NCBI GenBank assembly: GCA_020746875.1
Contig: JAGTJL010000003.1
Coordinates: forward strand, 248,001-312,000
Direction: 5' to 3'
DNA: 64,000 bases
Origin: Rhexocercosporidium sp. MPI-PUGE-AT-0058
Taxonomy: Eukaryota > Ascomycota > Leotiomycetes > Helotiales
In this document: positions 21,761-32,827 of the stretch, piece by piece
Layout: the number at the start of each line of letters is the position of its first letter
Numbering within the stretch: the first letter of the stretch is position 1
The notes under the pieces: generated by a model
Told to the model about the DNA's origin: nothing
The model's database searches: none
The model's input: only the letters and a program-made list of their open reading frames with translations
Translations under genes and position numbers: made by a program

Positions 21761-23304
21761 ATTCCTCCACCTCAATCATTCAACTCGAATTCGACATACA
21801 AACATCTTGTTAACTCGCCTTCGCATACTTGCATTTTCGATTCTTCTTCGCCGCTGTCGATCACTTGACACGGATTTGAAAACCTTCACTTAGTTCGGGC
21901 TTCGCTTGGATGATTTTACATTTGAGGGGGTTGATTGGTGGGGATTTGATTTATGTGATACCAGGGAGGATATTTACAACGGGGTAGTGGGTGAATGGAT
22001 GGATGGGCTGCGATAGCTTGTATTGCATTTAATTGAGAATGACACTTGGATCCCAGCATCTAGATTTTCTCATAGCTCTCTCTTCCTTCTTCAAGTGATG
22101 ATACCCAAGTAAGTAGTAAACCCTCTTGCCTGTTGTGCCTACCTGTTCGAGTGACGCAAGCTCGCCTCGCTCTACATCCTAATACTCGAAAACGCAAGGC
22201 AGACACAGAAAGTGAGATGCCTTGTTTCTCCTGACCAGACCACTGTATCTCCTCTCCGTCATTTTCCTCTCTTCGCATCGTCATCTCGTGCACAGCACAG
22301 GTTCATGTGATAGGACGGGTAGCTCGGTTTAGTGGCCATATCTCTTGCTCGGCATCTCCATCCGTTCAGATCTTCGTTGCAGTGCAACACCAAAGCTATT
22401 GGCCTGTCAGATGAGGCAGGCGTTGTTGCACAGGTGCATGCGCGCATTTGAGCGTAGTGTCGTGCATCTGTACCCTACGCCACACATGCGATGCCACGTA
22501 CGCTGTCATTACTGTATGTCAAAGTCAATGGGTGGACGAGAAGCGTGCATCTGATCTTGCTATTGATTTGCTTATCTTTGATCTTCAAATTTGTTTTGCT
22601 GCTCAGTGGGCGGCTTGTGGACTTTGGATGGAAGCTCGGTAGACTAGTGACTATTTTTCCAGGCTTATGACACTCAGAATTCTGTCAGTATAAGCCCTGT
22701 GAAGCGGATACATGTCACTGATGCCGACCATGGCATTATCAGGATATCAATCCTCAATACAAGAAACTTGGGGAACATTTCTCCATCTCCTCGGGGAGAT
22801 ACCATTATCATGCAACCATCTCCTTTTGGCATAATGCCCATCCAAACCAGCATCCCATCGCCTCTCCTCCGCAATCCAAACCCGGTCTAGAGCTGTACTT
22901 CAAGAGCCTGGTCAACTCCTACATCGTGTAGTGTAATCCCAAGCACCAATCTCATCTTTACACAATTCCATCGAAATATATCCTCTCTATCCTGTCTTTG
23001 TGATTTGTGTGTGCTGTTGTTCGCTGCTTGAAGGTGGGTTGTACGGATGGTGTGAGGTTGTCATATGCGTTGTTCCCTTCAAGGACCAACATCTATCTGC
23101 CCCCAGGCCATTTGAGTGAAGGCTTGGGTAGTGAGGGGTAAGTGAGACTTATAAGTACTGCCTCTATTTCCTTTGTATGCGTTTCTCTTCCCTTCTCTCT
23201 CCTTAGCTTTTGGCATCGAGTATCTAAACTACCTACAATTTCAAGCGAGTTATACATCAACACCTGCAGTAAAACATCTCTATCAAATATCACCAATCGC
23301 AGTC
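21761..23304. other. Region between the two metallothionein-type genes
   Basis: No further Cys-rich frame or other supportable gene is seen in 1.5 kb, on either strand. The last 200 bases form the promoter of the second small gene, with TATAA at 23150-23154 and an AGGGG (stress-element type) at 23134-23138. Confidence 0.5.
23150..23154 (+). promoter_or_regulatory. TATA box of the second metallothionein-type gene
   Basis: TATAA stands about 155 bases before the ATG at 23305, nearly the same spacing as in the upstream metallothionein gene. The CGCACAAANNGCGCA element is not seen here, so the two genes probably differ in control. Confidence 0.4.
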
Positions 23305-23459
23305 ATGGGAGATAGCTGTCCCTGCGATAAGTGCAAGGATTGCACCACCTGCGAGAACTGCTCTTGCTGCACTGTGTGTTACCCTTTCTTCCTTCAAGCT
23401 TTCCCCTGCTGCATACGCTCAAAGCAAAAACTGACTGGCTGATGAAACCACAGCACTAA
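23305..23459 (+). CDS. Second metallothionein-type Cys-rich mini-protein
   Basis: The ATG at 23305 opens a very Cys-rich frame: MGDSCPCDKCKDC followed by TTCENCSCCT, eight Cys in 23 residues (C-x-C, C-x2-C, CC). An intron 23374-23453 (GTGTGT, CTGAC/CTGATG, CCACAG) would add only His before TAA, giving 24 residues. Without splicing the frame runs to 23442 and gives 45 residues, with a hydrophobic tail containing three more Cys. I prefer the spliced form because the end of the intron is canonical and the coding character is lost after it. The Cys arrangement differs from the copper-metallothionein type at 21543, so it may prefer another metal. The call as a metal-binding protein rests on composition only. 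Confidence 0.7.
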
Positions 23460-24871
23460 ATACCTCCATCACCTTTTGACACTCGACTTTACTACGAGCT
23501 ACTTCAATTCAGTCATTATGATTGGCAATATGTCGAGTCGAGGGTGGATCTTGGGTTCTGGCTGGGGTTGAGTAGGGCTGCAATAAAGGGCGTTTTCGTT
23601 GTTCTGTTAGTTTGTGAGTTTGAGCAGTATGGGGCGCAGTTGACACACTTGGGGTTGTTTTGTGGAAGTTGACTTCAATGGATTCTTGAATGAAATAACT
23701 CGCCCTTGCTGCCGTGTGACTGTGAGATTCTAATCCAATATATGCGGCTGTCAGTTTCAAACAATCGTCGAATGTATGATCACTGTCCTTTACCAAATCT
23801 GAAACCCCATCACTCCCAATATCGCGGAATGGACGACTGTTGGTTCCAACAGCACATCTTCATTGTCTCGTCTTGAAACAGCTACATCAAGGTCAATACT
23901 TCCATCGGGGGCTTGCCATGTGTACATAAAGGCACCTTTCCTGGCTATGTTTGTATACTTCTTGAACTAAGAAGGGGCCGCCATCGGTTTATAATAATAA
24001 CTGTACTTTGCAGCTGTGCACATTGACTCTTTATTCTATTTCGGTGTTTTGGCCTAGAAAGTGGCAAATTAAAGGTCTCAACTCCACTGAAATTTAACCT
24101 GAATAAGAGTGGAGATCTAGAAACAATGAAGAATGGTGTAGTTTGAATTCTAAATTCTATTCAGCCTCCCAGATTCTAAATACTTGCTCGCTTAATCCTC
24201 GAGAGAGGTAAGGTGGTTAAGAAGTGAAGTATTTGACGGTTCTACTCAAAGAACATCTTCCGAGCAAGATCTGCAGTTAAGGCCTTCAATAACCTGATGC
24301 GGAAGCATCAATACGTGGCCAAAATGTGAGGGAAAATGTTCCTGGAAATTGCTTTCCAGGTTCCAAGTCAAGATTAGCAGAAACGGAAGAAATGCATCTT
24401 GTTCGTTGTGGGCGGCTTGGCTTGATCAAAACGTCTGAATTGGAACGCAAACATCAACTTGACACAACACAATAATTGAAAACATAATATCTAAAGTCAA
24501 ATTTGTTTAAGCTTTCAGTATATCTAATGCCTTCCACACTTTCAGCGACGATAATGCATGCTCCGATAACTAGAATCTAAATGCGGAATTATATTCATGA
24601 ACTTGAATGACACCGGTGCAATCATATTAGCATTGTCTACATTCCATCTCCGTCTGGTTTTTCCAGCAGTTACTGTCCTGCTATTTGCATGATAAAATGT
24701 CAGGTGTTGAAAATCACCTAGCTGTGGTTGTTTACACTCTCGCTTAATTCAAGACTCCGCCTCACGTCTTCTGATTCACGTCCGCATATTGATTTTTTTT
24801 GGCTCATGCCGACTTAGCACTTCATTTACTCTCAACACTGGAATCAACTCGCAGTTTATATCATGCATTGA
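23460..24871. other. AT-rich intergenic region
   Basis: This 1.4 kb holds 3' flanks of the Cys-rich gene and the HET-domain gene. The sequence from about 24000 to 24870 is visibly AT-rich, with many stops in every frame. No gene or repeat recognised. Confidence 0.5.
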
Positions 24872-27244
24872 TTAGAAACTGCTCCACTGATCTATCTTTT
24901 CAGCATCACTCGCCCCATCCCACGCCTGGAAGATGAACACAGTGTCAGTCCCATCTCCCACCCTTCCAATTCCTTCACCTTCCAACTCCCCATCAACCAA
25001 GCACTCCCCCACAAGTCTACACCTCATCCCACTCAACCCCTTCCCCGCAAATCGACACCCATCCAACTCATTCCCGCCCGTATACTCGACAGAATCAACC
25101 ACATACGCCACCCTCCCACCTCTCAGCTCGACAATAACATCACCCGGCCTAGCAGCCGGTGTAACAAGCGCAACGCATTCCTTCTCATTTCCATCCTCAT
25201 CCTCTTGCTCTTGCTGGTGCCTAAATAATGCATTCAGCGACGGCGTGGGGATATATCTCGCAAAGCTTCGACCATCGATAATAGATGATTTGTCAGTAGT
25301 GATATATCCACGAGCGAGGACCTCACCGTCTTCTGTCCATTGAACGGTCTTCCGGGATCGTTGGAGGAGGTGTGCTTTAACGGACCCAGGCATCACAGTA
25401 AACTCTTCGGAGGATGCAGACCTGGGCGTTTCGTTTGTCTGGTTTGAACTCCCAAGAAAGCTCTTAAGCATCTGTAGTGAAAAGAGCGGGATGCTGATGT
25501 CTGAATTATCTGCTGGAAGGCTTGGCTCCAAGCGTTCAGGCGGTGCGAATGTCCCGGCTGGGAAGAAACCTGTCCGTGTACTGGAGTGAATGTGAGGGAA
25601 CAACTCTTCAAGATCGGGATCGTAATCTTCCTGCTCAGCAGCGGTCGGGGGAGCAGGGGGAGCTACGATATTTTCCTTCCGCTTGACTGGGCGATTACCC
25701 ATTCCTAGCTTCTCAGTGGATAGCACATCGTGTCGATCTGATGACAATGGCGCTCCATCAGATAGATCATCTCTAGCTGATTGACGACCTAATCTGTTCC
25801 AGGGGTACTCTTCCCATTTCCTCAAGATAGCGTTCCGTAACTCCTTCGCATCATCCTTATGTCTATTCCGCAGTTCCTCGAATCCCCATTCCTCGTCAGC
25901 GTGTAGTTGGATGGGGATAGTCATCTCTGTTATCTTCCCGATCACTCGTCCGACGCACACGAGGGATTTACCAGCTGTATCCCCCGCCATCAACCAATCG
26001 TGGTTCTGCCTGACAAGCCGTTGGCGAGCACGCATGCTCTCCTCGTCCTCTTCGGGAAGTATGCTCAGAATCGTCCGCGGGAGACCTATCTCAGTCCCCC
26101 AATCAGGTACCCAAGATGGCATGCCGTCCGAAGTCGTTACTGCAACCGCGCTCAGGATATCGTAGCTCTGACTTGACTCGATCATGTATTCCGCAAAGTT
26201 CCTGTAGACCTTGGCGACCGGTAGCGAGTAATCGATGAGCGAAGCTTCTGCATCTTTATCTATCCCGGCAGATATGCCCAGGACGGCGAAGATCTTGTCT
26301 CGCGGCTCCGTGGCTTCGAGTGAACGTGCTCGAGAAAGCATATCAATCAGCCCGTCACTTCTCGATTCCTCGTCACGGACTCTATCATGCCATGGGGGTA
26401 GAATGTGTGTTTGGCCATGTGATCTCAAAAACGCAAATCGGGCTGAGACCATGCGCAAGAGATACTCGTACAGATGATGGCGCGATAGACTGAAGCCGTA
26501 CCTATCGTTTACTCTCTGCTGCAGGAGTAGTATCTTGCAGAAGTCATCCCAGGATACCCGTCTCCGCCCACATTGCACGATAATGTTCCTCGAGACGACG
26601 ACTTCTTGCATTACCCAGACTCTGCGGAACCAACGGCGGGTGAGAACATCGATCTCGACATCTTGGAGGCCGCCTCTGAACCCCGGTATTGATGTTGATG
26701 TTGATTTTTGCTTTTGTGTTTGTGCTTCTTCGGCAAACCTAGGCCCTGAGTTAGAGTCGCACTTGTAATGAGCACCACTATGACTTTCCCGCTCTAGATA
26801 ATTCCATGCGGAAATCGAAGTATTGCCCCCTTCTAGACCGAGAAACACAACCGTCCTGGCAGCTTGCGAGTAGATATTCCGCATCATTTTCACCTGGCTG
26901 CTGCGTTCTTCTAAGTCATCTTGGTTGATACACAGACCATCTGCCCAGACCACTGCATCGCGATCGGGCTTTCGCAGGTGGCGTAAGGCATCGCTTAGGT
27001 TCTGACCTATGAAGAGGATGCGTTGGTCTATGATCACGGGCTGGGGCTTTTCTTGGGAGCCCCAACAGTATGATAGTGCTATGTATGCGTGCTGGATCTT
27101 GGGGGAATTGGTGGTTGAGGAAAGTTGTATTTCGGTCAGGCTGGCGGAGAGAGGTTCGTCTATGTGGTGCGCTTTATGGATGTGGAGTAAGCGGATGGAA
27201 TCTTGTCTTTTGAGTGGCGGGTATATGAAGAGGCTGCCGGACAT
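24872..27244 (-). CDS. HET-domain protein (heterokaryon incompatibility family)
   Basis: A single exon of 790 residues. The HET domain lies at about 52-210, with its three hallmark blocks: YIALSYCWGSQ, VVWADGLCINQDDLEERSSQV, and later RRWFRRVWVMQEVVVSRNIIVQCG. The region after it (MLSRARSLEATEPRDKIFAVLGIS) is the usual follow-on of this family. The C-terminus has the conserved GDVIVELRGGRVAYVV and CRLVGECLVDGELEGE segment seen in large HET proteins. Family members trigger programmed cell death after fusion of genetically unlike hyphae, or act in other nonself responses. The partner is unknown. An acidic Pro-rich linker at about 500-560 is probably disordered. No NACHT/WD-repeat part is present. 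It stands alone in a gene-poor stretch, as polymorphic HET genes often do. Confidence 0.9.
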   Translation of the reverse strand: MSGSLFIYPPLKRQDSIRLLHIHKAHHIDEPLSASLTEIQLSSTTNSPKIQHAYIALSYCWGSQEKPQPVIIDQRILFIGQNLSDALRHLRKPDRDAVVWADGLCINQDDLEERSSQVKMMRNIYSQAARTVVFLGLEGGNTSISAWNYLERESHSGAHYKCDSNSGPRFAEEAQTQKQKSTSTSIPGFRGGLQDVEIDVLTRRWFRRVWVMQEVVVSRNIIVQCGRRRVSWDDFCKILLLQQRVNDRYGFSLSRHHLYEYLLRMVSARFAFLRSHGQTHILPPWHDRVRDEESRSDGLIDMLSRARSLEATEPRDKIFAVLGISAGIDKDAEASLIDYSLPVAKVYRNFAEYMIESSQSYDILSAVAVTTSDGMPSWVPDWGTEIGLPRTILSILPEEDEESMRARQRLVRQNHDWLMAGDTAGKSLVCVGRVIGKITEMTIPIQLHADEEWGFEELRNRHKDDAKELRNAILRKWEEYPWNRLGRQSARDDLSDGAPLSSDRHDVLSTEKLGMGNRPVKRKENIVAPPAPPTAAEQEDYDPDLEELFPHIHSSTRTGFFPAGTFAPPERLEPSLPADNSDISIPLFSLQMLKSFLGSSNQTNETPRSASSEEFTVMPGSVKAHLLQRSRKTVQWTEDGEVLARGYITTDKSSIIDGRSFARYIPTPSLNALFRHQQEQEDEDGNEKECVALVTPAARPGDVIVELRGGRVAYVVDSVEYTGGNELDGCRFAGKGLSGMRCRLVGECLVDGELEGEGIGRVGDGTDTVFIFQAWDGASDAEKIDQWSSF

Positions 27245-30200
27245 CTTGAAAATGGTAGGAATGAAACATGAGCAAGCTTATTTGTGTTGGATAAGCACCA
27301 GACTAGGACTGAATCTTGGTTCTTCTAGGATAAAGTTGTTAGAGGGGTCTGCAATTCTCGGACTAAATTGCCGGTAGATATCCATCAGCGTCTTATCCCA
27401 CTCTCGGACGAGATAGCGGGGTTGTGAGAGTAAGCGAGGAGGGGTAAACAATCATTCTCCATTCAGTCTGCATACCTCAAGAATATACAGTTCTGGAGGT
27501 ATTACGCGAATTTTAGGACCCCCTTTGAGTATCTAGGAAATACTGGGGCTCCGAATGGAAAGACTCCTCGTTCAAGGGAGACAAAGAGCTAGGAAAGATG
27601 TGTTCAATGATCAAAATGAGATCTGGTGGAGCCCATATGTTAGTTTGTCACCTTCTTTACATTTGATACCCAACACTGCAGACATTCTCAGCAACCGTGC
27701 TCTGATCCTGATAGATCAAGACATACGTATTAATCTATCTGCAGACATTATCGAGATTCTTACATGAAAGAACTGTCCGGTGCTCCTCACTGGTACGCTG
27801 GGTCTTTTCAAGTAACTCGCTTGCAATCAGGAGATGTGAGACAGTGGCCAGTGAGAAGAGAATACGCTGAGTGTTCAATGGTACTGGTGTCTGAAGACTG
27901 ATAGAGACAAGCTTGTCACCAAGGGACACAAGTGATGACTTCTTGCAGCCAGTGGGATATGAGCTAGATATTGACTAGTGCCTGATGATGAGATAAAAGA
28001 AGTTGCCGATGACATATAAAAAGTCGAATGTGCGCCTAGGAGAACGTACTTGAGTTGACAACCCAAGAGATAGCAAAGGAAAGGTAGGCAGACTACCTCA
28101 GAAAAAGCTAGCTCACGTGATATAATAGAACAGGGTGTCCTGTCATAAGAGCAGAAGCTAAAATGATGTAGATGGAGTAGATCGAGGAGTGAAAGGTTAC
28201 TCCCTATCGCAATGGCAGAGTCAAGCATCCAGAGCCGGTCTACTACTTGTCTCGGTAGCAAGCATTGGGGCACGTGAAGCGTAGCGCAAGAATTCATCAT
28301 GCGCGTTTCGTTGCCCATGCACGCTGCTCCTTTAGACGCAAGGACAAACTACAAAAGACAAAAGCGTTTAGTACAGCGTCCAACAGCCCCTGAAGTGTTT
28401 CTAAGTGATTGATTGAATGCACCCCTTAATTTATCGCTTCAAACTGCATATGCAGTGTCTTGAACCCCCCTCCTGATTCCTGAACCTCGGAAGTGGAACC
28501 GAGCACATCAAGAAACAGGCGGTCTGACGAAGGACAAAGCAACTTCTTCTAGGGATGACCCTCTGATAATTCAAAGTCTGTTGGCTGATACTCAAGGGAG
28601 GAACAGCCTGTCTGCCCATCTTCCCATCTGATCTGTTCTTGGAGCTGGATTGCAAAATGCGAAGGCTGGTCGTTGGGGGCGAACATGTCATGTTCGAAGT
28701 TCTCCATTCTTTTCTGCACGAATGGGACAGGCCGAAGGGAGGGAAGGCCGCATATATAGAGGCCAAGTGAGAATGGAGACCTGAGGTCATTGATGAGCTG
28801 GCACAGCCAGCAGTCGTTGAAAATACAGGAGGCTGGACCACTGCGACGAGCCGACGTTCAAATAACCGTAGGTGGTGGTAGGGCCTTGACAGAACTGCAG
28901 ACCTGCCACCAAAGTCTTCAGCGACTTTGCGCCCGCTATTGGATGGCTGGATCGCTGATGTCTTGCGGGCTACATGGCTCCTATCCAGTGAGATGGCTGA
29001 GTTGCTAGTTAGCTCTACTCAGCACCCCGGGCCCGCATGAACTGGTGCATGCACCGGCGATTTTCCATCCCAAAGATACGTATCCCATCAATCTCCGCTA
29101 GAGGTCTATCGTGCGTGCTTGGGCAAGTAGTGGCTGTGGGAGATGGATCTTGAAAGAGATGGCCACCCTTTTGAATCTGGACTCGTACGTACAGGAAGGA
29201 GTACAGGACATGAGGGAGGGCTTCGAGGAGGGCCAGAATAGCCGCCACAGCCAATAGTTGCTCTCCACGCGCAGACCCGAAGCAGCATGGCGTCGGCTTG
29301 GACATTGTTTGAGGCACCCAGGCCGCTCGTTGCTCGCTCACCGTCTCTTCGCTGGGTCCAGCATGCGCTGCCACGTATCGTGCAGCAAAGCATCTACGCC
29401 AGAATCTGCAGCTACAGCGGTCGTACATCTAGATCAAAGAACTTGTGCATCAGCGTGCTGCAAGGCGAGGGGGCAAATCAAGTGGGAAGGCGGGTCCGTA
29501 TACTTATCTACTTACCTAGGGCTTCGTCCATCGTTGTGTTGTCTGTCGTTCCTGCTCTGCTCTGCGCTGCTTTTCGCTTTGCAATTGCTTTTGATCCATG
29601 GTGCTTGTTGTTGTTCGAGACGCGATATCAAAGAAAGAACAGCCCCCGACGCGTCGCTGGCAACCCCAACGCTCATTGTCCATCTGAGAGATCAGCAAAT
29701 CCTCAATTTTCTCTGTCCAAGCGTCCGGTCCTGTCGGTCTGGCTCTGTTGCCCATTGCAGCGCATTGCGTCGTTCATTTGAAAGAGGGCCGGCCCGCTGC
29801 ATTCCCAACTTCCTTCACCTCTGCCACCACGCCAGCGTCAATCCAATTGAATACGCACCGCCTCGATCGCTTTTGCTGCTCGCAGGTGCAATTGCGCCGT
29901 TTTCAGAAGCCGAAATGCTTTGTGCGCGCTCAATTCCATTGCTCGAAGGATTAAAGGGTTCGCGGCGACTGTCGTGCTGAGAGTTAGGTGGCTGTGGCCG
30001 CCCATCATTCTGCCAGCCAGCCAGCCCATTGGCTCTCAAGCCATTGCCAGTCACGCCTGAGGACCGGCTGTAATAATAGGGTCAGTGAAGCTCAATTGGA
30101 TGACAGCTGTCTGTTGGCACTGTCCAACGTCCATTCCACGTGTATTGTCGTTCCTGGGTCTGACTGTGCTTCTAGATTGGTGGGGTGTGTTGCGTTGTGT

Positions 30201-30673
30201 TGGCCTCCAGTGCCCAACCGTGAGGCTTGAATTCCAGGGCATTAATTACTTCAATCGACTTTCAGCATCTTTCGTCGCATATCAGGCAGCATTGGGAGGA
30301 CTTAATACGCTAATAATTCGGCAAGCTTGGGTTGTATTAGGATAAGTAAAGGAAGGAAGCGAGACAGCATTGAGTGAGGCATCAAATCTCGGCAATATTA
30401 ATTTTTATATCTTCACCACCCATTCAACCACCATAACGTCAACTTTCACAACCTCGAACTCCAAACTTCAATTTTTCACGACATCTTCAAGGTCAACTCA
30501 TACATCAAGCTCGAACTCGCTAGCTCGTATTCTCCGACACCAACCGAGGAACTATCACGGTTGATTATCTGGTATGTTCACAACCTTGACTTCTACACAA
30601 CTCACCCTCACCTTCAAAACAATAACCACCTTCCATTTGCTCTCAAGGAAATGCATGCCTTGCATCAATCAAC
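27245..30673. other. Long gene-poor stretch
   Basis: Across 3.4 kb no supportable gene was found. Frames are 27875-28318 (-, 147 codons), 28431-28841 (-, 136), 29015-29428 (-, 137) and 29258-29980 (+, 240). All give Ser/Arg/Cys-rich unpatterned products that overlap one another on both strands, typical of GC-richer non-coding DNA. The last 300 bases are the AT- and CA-rich leader of the gene at 30674, with a possible leader intron starting GTATGT at 30571. Confidence 0.5.
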
Positions 30674-31996
30674 ATGACTAATAGCAAGATAGACCCCAAT
30701 CCTCGATCTCGAGTCCCCGGAGAGCCTCAACCTAGGGACCCCGATCAATCTTTCGAGCTCCAGGATTTTCTGAATAGCCTACAGGAGATCAATACTATCG
30801 TGAAAGCTGCTCAATTGAAGCCAGAGAGACGACATCTCCCCAAGCCACCAATTCGAGCAGACAAGCCGGTGCTGAAGGAAGTCATTTCGGTTGAGATCAA
30901 GCCTCGATCTACGATCGACCATTACCTGGGTACAGAGCCAATTCGCGGTTTGAACCTGAATAGCGGTCTTCTTACAGAGTTGCACCCAATACTAGACTCG
31001 GACGCCTTCCAATCTACAGTCGACGCGTTCGTCCAAATGGCTTCCTCCGAGGTCGACATGAAATTCCTGGGCAACTTTGCTCGCAACATCCAGATCGACC
31101 AGCCATTGCTCTCCCAGAGCCTGTTCCAAATCCTTGGTAACATCACCATGTTCTCAGAGAAGGTCATCCGAGCCCGTAAGCTCCGAAGATTGGACACTAC
31201 CCGAGACACCAAGTCCGTCGATCTCTACTGCCGCATCATCTGGTACACCCGCGAATGCCTCAAGATCCTAGAGGAATACGTCTTACCTATGGTCGTCAAG
31301 AACGTCGAGCTCAAAGTCCTAGCCCACAAACTTCGAGCAAGCTTCTTTCACCTCTTCGTCCTCTTCCACAACCACCCACCCATCACCCTCAAAGCCGTCG
31401 TCTCCACACCCCCGGGCCTGAAATCACCACGGGTCACCAAACCCGACAAAGGCAAAGGCATCGATCGCAGCTCACCAAGCGACCCCTTCCGCCCAAGTTC
31501 CGTCCAACCAACCCACCCCCTCGAAGGCGGTCCCGTCGGCGGCAACCCAAGCACCACTCCACCCCCCCTCGAATTCGCACCCAACTTCCTCGTCCCAGCC
31601 GATGACTTCCGTCCCATCACCCTGCAGTACTTCCAAGAAGCCACCTCCCTCGCCGACAACCTCCTCTGGGGCAGCCACCCTCTTCGCCTCTCCGTCAAGG
31701 TCGAATACACTGCCTTCCTCTACGACTGCCTGCACGAACGCGAGCGATCTCGCCAACTAGCCAAGCAAACCATTTCAGAAGTGTACAACGCCAAGGAAGG
31801 GATGGACGACCAGATGTTTGAAGAGGCCGCGCAGCTGGTTGGCATTCTGGGCAAGATGATGAGGAGGGGTCTAGGTGCTGGTGGCTCGGGAAGTACACCT
31901 GGTGCGGGCAGTTCGGGGAACAGGACTACGCCACCTCGGCGCGCTCCAGAGCCGGAGTTTGCGGTTCCTTCTCCTGGTATGGCGAATCCGATATAA
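30674..31996 (+). CDS. Divergent 14-3-3-like protein
   Basis: A single exon of 440 residues. The central and C-terminal helices resemble 14-3-3 proteins. CLKILEEYVLPMVVKNVELKVLAHKLRASFFHLFVLF fits the helix pair with the family pattern L-D-x-x-L-I-P...KVFY-K-MKGDYHRYL. Near the end, WGSHPLRLSVKVEYTAFLYD and then RSRQLAKQTISEVYNAKEG match the HPIRLGLALNFSVFYYE...CxLAKQAFDDAI segment. Between them is a Pro/Ser-rich insert (about 245-310), absent from true 14-3-3. The N-terminal 70 residues and the Gly/Ser/Pro tail are disordered. The phosphopeptide-binding Lys/Arg/Tyr set is not clearly kept, so ligand binding is doubtful. The assignment rests on pattern similarity by eye. Confidence 0.65.
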   Translation: MTNSKIDPNPRSRVPGEPQPRDPDQSFELQDFLNSLQEINTIVKAAQLKPERRHLPKPPIRADKPVLKEVISVEIKPRSTIDHYLGTEPIRGLNLNSGLLTELHPILDSDAFQSTVDAFVQMASSEVDMKFLGNFARNIQIDQPLLSQSLFQILGNITMFSEKVIRARKLRRLDTTRDTKSVDLYCRIIWYTRECLKILEEYVLPMVVKNVELKVLAHKLRASFFHLFVLFHNHPPITLKAVVSTPPGLKSPRVTKPDKGKGIDRSSPSDPFRPSSVQPTHPLEGGPVGGNPSTTPPPLEFAPNFLVPADDFRPITLQYFQEATSLADNLLWGSHPLRLSVKVEYTAFLYDCLHERERSRQLAKQTISEVYNAKEGMDDQMFEEAAQLVGILGKMMRRGLGAGGSGSTPGAGSSGNRTTPPRRAPEPEFAVPSPGMANPI

Positions 31997-32827
31997 GGAT
32001 GTCGTCTACCTTTACGCTCATACCTACATTTACGTTGCATTTGCATTGGCATCTGCATTTCTGCTTGCCTGTCCATCGTATTTATCACGAGACAGGACAG
32101 TACAGAATATTTCATCGCCCTCACACATACCTCATTTATAAGCGAGGGATGAGGGCAGCTCGGCTGGAGGAGAACATCATGGCTGCTTATCAGTGGTCAA
32201 AAATGACTACATATAGATAGATGGATGAATGAGGTGCAAGGCGCATTCCTCTCCGTTTGGTGTGTCTGGTTCGAAGTGGTCTGGTCCAGCCGAGCTCTGT
32301 ATATTGTTGTTATAGTTATACCCCAGCTTTCTTCTTGCCATCGGCGAGCCAGCTGATTGATTGATTGACTGGCGCTTTGGCATTGGCACTTGCGGACTTG
32401 AATGAGAAGAGTTTATACTACATTTGCGTGCTTTGAATTGCGGTACTTGGGATGTGAATTTATAGAAAACTGACTTCAAATTTGGTATGAATTGAGATAG
32501 CCTCTTGAAGCAGAAGCAAAACAAGACCACTTCACCCGTGTGAGTTAAGTTTATAGAGAGAGTATTCAGAGTGAAGGCGTATTGATTCACGAGAAGCCCG
32601 AGTTGGTATAGTACAAGCATCTTTAGTCATTACGAAGTACGTAGCACCAAGTGCCGTGGTATAACACCCGCGCAGAGCCTAACTAGAATACATGAGGTAA
32701 TATACAGAAGCATTTCATTTAGCCTTTCGCTAGCCAATGTTCAGAGTGGAAATGGGGGTGTTCAGACAACAAATCGAAGAGAAAAGAGAGCCCTCCCTCT
32801 CATTCGTACAGCATCCGCCTCTTAAAC
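31997..32827. other. Intergenic, between two convergent genes
   Basis: 3' flanks of the 14-3-3-like gene (+) and the MAM33 gene (-). Nothing else is seen. The frame at 32207-32620 (-) has no recognised motif. Confidence 0.5.

Noticed and set aside
29258..29980. 240-codon open frame on the plus strand
   Set aside because: Cys/Arg/Leu-rich with no domain pattern, overlapped by equally long frames on both strands. This is typical of GC-richer non-coding sequence.
30000..30030. Tandem CCAG/CAGC units resembling a CRISPR or satellite start
   Set aside because: Only a few four-base units, without spacers. An ordinary microsatellite.
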